From Isosphaera pallida ATCC 43644 (lineage in GTDB: Bacteria > Planctomycetota > Planctomycetia > Isosphaerales > Isosphaeraceae), in assembly GCF_000186345.1 (NCBI RefSeq), contig NC_014962.1, positions 1 through 64,000 of the forward strand: a DNA stretch of 64,000 nt, given 5' to 3'. The translations under genes and the position numbers were made by a program. Under the pieces are notes generated by a model. That model was not told the DNA's origin and did no database searches. It worked only from the letters and a program-made list of their open reading frames with translations. How positions within the stretch are numbered: position 1 is the first letter of the stretch; every line of letters starts with the position of its first letter. Below are positions 58,901 to 64,000 of this stretch, in pieces.

Positions 58901-58958
58901 TTCCACCGGCCACGCCGCCGTCGTCCAGTCAGCCGGCGGGGCGCGCCACTCCTCTTGA
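55908..58958 (+). CDS. sucA: 2-oxoglutarate dehydrogenase E1 component
   Basis: Thiamin-diphosphate enzyme that decarboxylates 2-oxoglutarate and passes the succinyl group to E2 in the TCA cycle. The 1016-residue product has the N-terminal E2-binding helix ([15 protein letters not shown]), [15 protein letters not shown], the ThDP/Mg loop around [11 protein letters not shown] and VNNQIGFTT, and [12 protein letters not shown], followed by the transketolase-like C-terminal half ([34 protein letters not shown]). A 45-residue Ala/Ser/Gly-rich tail extends beyond the family end. ATG 55908 has no clear SD; ATG 55932 and 55941 are alternatives. Confidence 0.96.
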   Translation: [1016 protein letters not shown]

Positions 58959-59502
58959 TACGATCCGCTCGACGCGCGGCGCGGCTTCGCAACCCGCGTC
59001 CGTGCCAGGCCAACCCAACCAACCCTCGTCGGTTCACCACGCGCAGCCAAGGGGATGAGCGGCCGCATGCGTCGCCAACCCCTTGCCGAATCCAGAGCGA
59101 TTGCGGACCATCCCACCTGGAGAGGTGAACCGCGACGCGTTTTCGTCCGCAACATGGGTTTGGTTCGATTCGGTTCGTTCCTCGAAATCGCCCGCCGGTT
59201 CCCCTCGGCGTCGCATCCTTCGCCGCCGTCCCGTTGCGTCAGGCTGTCAGTGTTGTGCTGTGTGTCTCGTTGTTCCGTTTCCCAACCCCCCCGCGCCGAG
59301 GAAACGCGCCAGGCGGCGTTGGAACCGCGCTGAATCGAGTCCAAGAAGTTGAGTCGAATCGCGTGTGTCCGTCCGGTCCAGTTGTTCGTACCAACGAACT
59401 GACCCGGATCGTCCTCAGCGATCGCCTGCTCAACTCGCCCGCGCTGGTTTTCGCCGCCGTGGTGCCGTTCCCGCTGCGTGTTGACCGGAGCCGTCTCGTC
59501 CC
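58959..59502. other. Long gap between sucA and sucB
   Basis: About 540 bases, unusually long for genes of one complex. Small frames here look random and no terminator or RNA gene is evident. sucB probably has its own promoter. Confidence 0.4.
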
Positions 59503-60822
59503 ATGGCCCAAGCCGCCGTCCCCGTCGTGGTGCCCAACGCCGGGGAGTCGATCACTGAAGGCATCCTCGCCCGCTGGATCAAACCGAACGGGTCGTTCGT
59601 CCAAGCGGGCGACGATGTGTGCGAAATTGAAACCGACAAGACCACCAACCCCGCCAAAGCCAGCGTTTCGGGCATTTTGATTTGGAAGGCTCAGGAGGGG
59701 GATACGGTGCAAATCGGCGCGATCATCGGCGAAATCGATCCGTCCGCCCAACCCGTCGTCTCGACGGTGCCTGCTAGCGATTCCCCCGCCTCGTCCAGCG
59801 TCGCCGCATCCGGGTCCTCCACGAGTTCGGTCAACGTCAACGGCGGCGCGTCTGTTCCGCCGATGACTCCAGCGGGCCGCCGAATTGCCGCTGAATTGGG
59901 GGTCAACCCCGCCGAAGTGACCGCCACCGGTCGTCACGGCCTAGTCACCAAACCCGACGTGATCGCCCACTTGGCCGGCCGCGTTGATGCCCCCGCCTCC
60001 CCCCCACCCACGCCCGCGCCAATCCCCGCTCCGACGCCCGCGCCTGCGACGTTGACGCCGCCGACATCGACTCCCACGCCGGCCTTCGCCACCGGTCCCG
60101 TGGCGGCCACCGGCCCAGGGCGACCCCGCGAAATCCGCGAACGCATGTCCGGCCTGCGTCAGAAGATCGCCCAACGTCTGGTCGAAGCCCAGCACACCGC
60201 TGCCATCCTGACCACCTTCAACGAGGCCGACCTCTCCCGCGTGATCGAACTGCGAACCAAGTACAAAGAATCGTTCCAGAAAAAGCACGGCATCAGCCTG
60301 GGCTTCATGTCGTTTTTCATCAAGGCCGCCGTCGATGCCCTCAAGACCTATCCCCGCGTCAACGGCCGGATCGAAGGCAATGAGATCGTCATCAACCAGG
60401 TGTACGACATCGGGGTGGCGGTTAGCACTGAACGCGGCCTGATGGTGCCGGTCATCCGTGACGCCGACCAAAAAGGGTTCGCCACCCTGGAAAAGGAACT
60501 GGCCGCTTACGCCACCCGCGCCCGCGAGAACAAGATCGACGTGGCCGACCTTCAGGGCGGCACCTTCACCATTACCAACGGCGGTGTCTTCGGCTCGCTG
60601 CTGTCCACCCCGATCCTTAACCCGCCCCAAAGCGGCATCCTCGGCATGCACGCCATCCAGAAACGCCCAGTCGTCCTCGACGATCAGGTCGTCATCCGTC
60701 CCATGATGTACCTGGCGCTCTCCTACGACCACCGGATCATCGACGGTCGCGAAGCGGTCGGCTTCCTAGTCCGCATCAAGGAATGCGTCGAAAACCCCGA
60801 GCGGATGCTGATCGACATTTGA
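59503..60822 (+). CDS. sucB: Dihydrolipoamide succinyltransferase E2 component
   Basis: Core of the 2-oxoglutarate dehydrogenase complex; transfers succinyl from lipoyl-lysine to CoA. The 439-residue protein has one lipoyl domain with lipoyl Lys46 in EIETDKTT, an Ala/Pro/Ser-rich linker, a peripheral subunit-binding domain (about 121-158, [13 protein letters not shown] to PDVIAHL), a Pro/Thr-rich linker and the catalytic domain, with His410 and Asp414 in SYDHRIIDG. The lipoyl and catalytic motifs are those of SucB rather than the pyruvate E2, and sucA is directly upstream. Confidence 0.94.
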   Translation: MAQAAVPVVVPNAGESITEGILARWIKPNGSFVQAGDDVCEIETDKTTNPAKASVSGILIWKAQEGDTVQIGAIIGEIDPSAQPVVSTVPASDSPASSSVAASGSSTSSVNVNGGASVPPMTPAGRRIAAELGVNPAEVTATGRHGLVTKPDVIAHLAGRVDAPASPPPTPAPIPAPTPAPATLTPPTSTPTPAFATGPVAATGPGRPREIRERMSGLRQKIAQRLVEAQHTAAILTTFNEADLSRVIELRTKYKESFQKKHGISLGFMSFFIKAAVDALKTYPRVNGRIEGNEIVINQVYDIGVAVSTERGLMVPVIRDADQKGFATLEKELAAYATRARENKIDVADLQGGTFTITNGGVFGSLLSTPILNPPQSGILGMHAIQKRPVVLDDQVVIRPMMYLALSYDHRIIDGREAVGFLVRIKECVENPERMLIDI

Positions 60823-61054
60823 TCGCCTGTCTCGGCCCGACTCGACGCGGCACGATTTGGCCTGGTTCCCATCGACGCGACCGTTCGAACCACCACTATG
60901 CCGTCGCGCCGGGCGACCGGGACATTCGGTTCCGCCGCGTCCCGTCCTCGCGTGACGAAACTAAACGGGAAACCAGTCCAATCGCTCAAATGAAACCGTC
61001 GTGGTCTTCTCAGACTCACGCTTTCCCTATCGAGAACAACACTTGGATTCACCC

Positions 61055-62518
61055 ATGTCTCAATCATCACCCTCGACGGCGACGGGCGGCCGTTACGATC
61101 TCATCGTCATCGGCGGCGGTCCCGGCGGCTATGTAGCGGCGATCCGCGCGGCGCAACTTGGTCTCAAGGTGGCCTGCGTCGAAAAGCGATCGACCTTGGG
61201 CGGCACCTGTTTGAATATCGGCTGTATCCCCAGCAAGGCACTACTGGATTCCAGCGAACTGTACCACCTCGCCCACCACCGATTCCAGCGTCATGGGATC
61301 AAGTTCGCCAACGTCGAACTCGACCTGGGCGCGATGATGGGCCGCAAGGACGAGGTGGTGACCCAACTGACCCGTGGTATCGAAGGCTTGTTCAAGAAGA
61401 ACAAAGTCGCATGGCTGCATGGCTTCGGACGGCTGGCCTCGCCCACCACGGTGGCCGTCAAAGCTGCGGACGGAGTGGAAACGTTCCACGAGGCCGGGCA
61501 CATCCTGCTGGCCACCGGCAGCGAACCAACCGAACTGCCATTCCTTAAGTTCGACGGCCACACGGTGGTGAGTTCCACCGAGGCGTTAGCGTTCGACCGC
61601 GTGCCGGACCACCTGGTGATCGTTGGCGGCGGCTACATCGGTCTGGAACTGGGCTCGGTGTGGAAGCGTCTGGGATCCAAAGTCACCGTGTTGGAATTTT
61701 TGCCTCGGATTGTCCCGTTCGCCGATCACGAGATTGCCGATCATCTGCTCCGCAGCCTCAAGAAGCTCGGCCTGGAATTTCACTTGGAAACCAAGGTCAC
61801 CGGCGCATTGATCTCCAACGGAGCCAACGCCAATGGGTCGGGCGTCCCCCCCGCAGCGGTGGTGTTGGCCGAATCCAAGAGCGGCGAAAAGCTGGAGTTC
61901 CCTTGCGACAAGGTGTTGGTCTCGGTGGGACGGCGGCCTTATCTCGACGGGTTGGGGTTGGCTGAGATCGGTGTCGAATACGACCCCAAATCCGGCAAGG
62001 TCAAAACCGATTCCCATTTCCGAACCAACATCCCCACCATCTCGGCGCTGGGCGATCTGATCGACGGGCCAATGCTGGCCCACAAGGCCGAAGAGGAGGG
62101 AGTGGCGTTCGCCGAGTTGCTAGCAGGCAAGCCGGGCCACATCAATTACGACACGATTCCCGCCGTGATCTATACCTGGCCCGAAATGGCCAGCGTGGGG
62201 ATCAACGAACAGCAAGCCCGCGAACGAGGCTACGACCTGGCGATCGGCAAATTCCCCTTCACCGCCAACGGCCGCGCCAAAGCGATGGATGAAACCGAGG
62301 GGTTGGTCAAGATCATCGCCGACGCCAAAACCGACCGGGTTCTCGGGGTTCATATCATCGGCCCCCGCGCCTCGGACATGATTGCCGAAGCGGTGGCGGT
62401 CATGGAATTCGGCGGCACCGCCGAGGACATCGCTCGCACCTGTCATGCCCACCCCACCCTCTCCGAAGCATTCAAGGAGGCGGCGCTGGCGGTCGATCGT
62501 CGCGCGATTCACATCTGA
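61055..62518 (+). CDS. lpdA: Dihydrolipoamide dehydrogenase E3 component
   Basis: Reoxidises dihydrolipoamide with NAD+ through FAD and a disulfide. The 487-residue protein has the FAD site VIGGGPGGYVAAIRAAQ, redox Cys52-Cys57 in GGTCLNIGCIPSKALL, the NAD site IVGGGYIGLELGSVW, and the catalytic His-Glu in HAHPTLSEAFKEAAL at the C-terminus. ATG 61055 begins a short polar leader before the conserved region; an upstream ATG at 61001 adds non-conserved sequence. It completes the sucA-sucB-lpd set. Confidence 0.95.
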   Translation: MSQSSPSTATGGRYDLIVIGGGPGGYVAAIRAAQLGLKVACVEKRSTLGGTCLNIGCIPSKALLDSSELYHLAHHRFQRHGIKFANVELDLGAMMGRKDEVVTQLTRGIEGLFKKNKVAWLHGFGRLASPTTVAVKAADGVETFHEAGHILLATGSEPTELPFLKFDGHTVVSSTEALAFDRVPDHLVIVGGGYIGLELGSVWKRLGSKVTVLEFLPRIVPFADHEIADHLLRSLKKLGLEFHLETKVTGALISNGANANGSGVPPAAVVLAESKSGEKLEFPCDKVLVSVGRRPYLDGLGLAEIGVEYDPKSGKVKTDSHFRTNIPTISALGDLIDGPMLAHKAEEEGVAFAELLAGKPGHINYDTIPAVIYTWPEMASVGINEQQARERGYDLAIGKFPFTANGRAKAMDETEGLVKIIADAKTDRVLGVHIIGPRASDMIAEAVAVMEFGGTAEDIARTCHAHPTLSEAFKEAALAVDRRAIHI

Positions 62519-62592
62519 CGCCATGATGGATGACCGACTTGTTGGCTTAGTTGGGACGGTCATCCCACGACATGACGAGATGCGAAAAATAG

Positions 62593-62620
62593 CCCACCCC
62601 GGCGATCTCGCCGGGGTGGG
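62593..62620 (-). terminator. Strong intrinsic terminator of the DsbD-like gene
   Basis: A GC-rich perfect 12-13 bp stem (62593-62605 with 62608-62620) followed on the minus strand by CTATTTTTCG. It lies 35 bases after the DsbD-like stop codon and may also stop transcripts arriving from lpd. Confidence 0.85.
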
Positions 62621-62654
62621 ACGCCGGCTTGGCTCCATGAACCCCAGCCAGGGC

Positions 62655-64000
62655 TCAGCGAGCGGCGGTACGCGAGTCGCCGGCGGGGGTGGCGGTCCGA
62701 GCAGCTTGAGCCTTGGCGCGGGCGTTTTTGAGGAAGTCCACAAAGACCTCCACCGACCTCTTGCCGCCGATCGAGTCAATGACCGTTTCGGTGACGGGGT
62801 CCAACACCACATAGGTTGGGTTAGTTGTGGAACCGATCAGATTGACCATCAGCTCGAAGTTGCGTTCGGCGAGAGCTTGCTGCTGTTGGACGGTCAGGGA
62901 GCCAATTGGCACCTTGTCGTTGTAGAGCGCGACCGTCACAAACTTCTTCATTTCCTCAACCACTGCCGGTTTGGGGAAGACCTCTCCCTCCATCGCGCGA
63001 CAGTTAGCGCACCAGACGCCAGTGAAGTCGATCAAGACCAGCTTGGATTCCTTACGGGCCCGCTCCAGAGCGGCCTGGTAGCTCATGCCCCACTCGACGC
63101 CGTGAAATTTGGTTTCCTCGCGTTCGGCCTGGTCGGGATCGGTCGAGGTCGCCTTCTTGGCTAATGCCTCGCCGCCGCCCGTAGACGCCCCCACGCCGCC
63201 GAAGCCGCCGCCGCGTTCGAGGTTAACATAGTCGGGAGGCAGCAGTCCCAGCGCGAAGAACTCGTAGGCTCGACTCCGCGGCGGAGCGCCAAAAAGGGCC
63301 GGGGCCAGATACAACGCGATGGCCAGAAATGCCGTGCCAAACACCAATCGTCCCGGACCAATCATCGGTTGTTCATAATCATATTTAGTGCGGAACATAC
63401 CCAAAAGGTACAATCCGCAAACCGCCGCCGTGACCGACCAGATGGCGATTAACGCATGCGCATTGAACCAGGCATCGCTTGGGTCGGGCACGAAGGCGAG
63501 TTCAACGTTGTTGACGAATTTGAACGCCGCTCCCAACTCTAGCAGACCGCCCACCACCTTGACGCTGTTCATCCAGTCGCCGCTTTTGGGCAGCGACTTG
63601 AGCAGCCCCGGTGCGATCGACAAGGCGAAGAACGGCAGGGCTACCACGGTCGAGAAAATCAACATGCCGAGGATCGGATAAAGGTACGATTCCCCCACGG
63701 CCGCGGCCACCAATAGCGCTCCGACGACTGGCGCGGTGCAGGTGAAGGAGGTAATCACGAGGGTCAGCGCCATGAACATCACGCCGACGACTCCGCCGAC
63801 CTGTTCGCCCCGCGAGGAAAGGTTGAGCAGCGAGCTGGGCAGTCTCAGCTCGAAGAGACCCAACAGGCTCAAACCAAACGCGATGAACATGACGGCGATG
63901 AAGCCATTGATCCAAGGATTGATGGCGATGTCCTGAAGCGCTTTGGCCCCGAACAGCACTGCTACCATGACGCCCAGGATGGTGAACATACCGATGATCG
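62655..64000 (-). CDS. DsbD-like thiol:disulfide interchange protein (partial)
   Basis: The 3' part of a gene whose start lies beyond the window end; the frame is open to base 64000. The visible product of about 448 residues has membrane helices of the DsbD electron-transfer domain, including SFTCTAPVVGALLVAAA, where Cys corresponds to the second membrane cysteine of DsbD, further helices, a Gly-rich linker, and a C-terminal periplasmic thioredoxin domain with GVWCANCRAMEG (CxxC). It would carry electrons from cytoplasmic thioredoxin to periplasmic proteins, for example cytochrome maturation or peroxidases. The other membrane cysteine and any N-terminal domain are outside the window. Confidence 0.9.
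   Translation of the reverse strand, partial: IIGMFTILGVMVAVLFGAKALQDIAINPWINGFIAVMFIAFGLSLLGLFELRLPSSLLNLSSRGEQVGGVVGVMFMALTLVITSFTCTAPVVGALLVAAAVGESYLYPILGMLIFSTVVALPFFALSIAPGLLKSLPKSGDWMNSVKVVGGLLELGAAFKFVNNVELAFVPDPSDAWFNAHALIAIWSVTAAVCGLYLLGMFRTKYDYEQPMIGPGRLVFGTAFLAIALYLAPALFGAPPRSRAYEFFALGLLPPDYVNLERGGGFGGVGASTGGGEALAKKATSTDPDQAEREETKFHGVEWGMSYQAALERARKESKLVLIDFTGVWCANCRAMEGEVFPKPAVVEEMKKFVTVALYNDKVPIGSLTVQQQQALAERNFELMVNLIGSTTNPTYVVLDPVTETVIDSIGGKRSVEVFVDFLKNARAKAQAARTATPAGDSRTAAR

Overview
The window is a GC-rich bacterial chromosome segment that looks planctomycete, probably Isosphaera-like. The reasons are two sets of planctomycete-type cytochrome/DUF1549/DUF1553 plus DUF1501 proteins, an ECF sigma factor with a linked anti-sigma-like protein, many short non-operonic genes separated by 200-900 base gaps, and a dnaA with no dnaN beside it. 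The genus is an inference from gene content, not from a database match. I see no tRNA, rRNA, CRISPR array or insertion sequence.

Layout. 1-13 kb: dnaA, a secreted glycerophosphodiester phosphodiesterase, a metallo-beta-lactamase-fold hydrolase, a LarA-type nickel-pincer racemase homologue, a Nudix hydrolase, carB, a four-helix membrane protein, an sdpR-sdpI pair with no toxin genes, and a DUF6580-type membrane protein. 13-22 kb: phosphohexomutase, a renalase-like flavoprotein, surE, a perfect 43-bp tandem duplication, a probable lipoprotein, and two overlapping glycosyltransferases. 22-29 kb: an operon of two similar membrane-anchored coiled-coil proteins and a small membrane protein, then trxB, csrA, a PhoB-type response regulator, a PstB-like ATPase with altered signature and Q-loop, and a GT2 glycosyltransferase.

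29-37 kb is a co-oriented minus-strand block: ECF sigma factor, anti-sigma-like protein, exported coiled-coil protein, CX4CH/DUF1549/DUF1553 protein and Tat-exported DUF1501 protein, ending in a strong terminator. 37-48 kb holds two polytopic GT-C-like membrane proteins, Bcp peroxiredoxin, a membrane-anchored von Willebrand A protein, hflX, truB, dapF, and a gene-poor stretch that may contain a decayed gene. 48-55 kb is the second DUF1549/DUF1501 pair. Its first member is a 1744-residue fusion carrying an N-terminal cytochrome motif, a WD40 propeller and the DUF1549/DUF1553 region. 55-64 kb holds the complete 2-oxoglutarate dehydrogenase complex (sucA, sucB, lpd) and a DsbD-like thiol reductase cut by the window end.

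Most core genes are ordinary. The accessory interest lies in the sigma-factor-linked DUF1549/DUF1501 block, the WD40 fusion, the paralogous coiled-coil operon, the divergent PstB, the LarA homologue with exact catalytic spacing, a likely ATC start on sdpR, and several palindromes, hairpins and one G-quadruplex-prone stretch in non-coding DNA.
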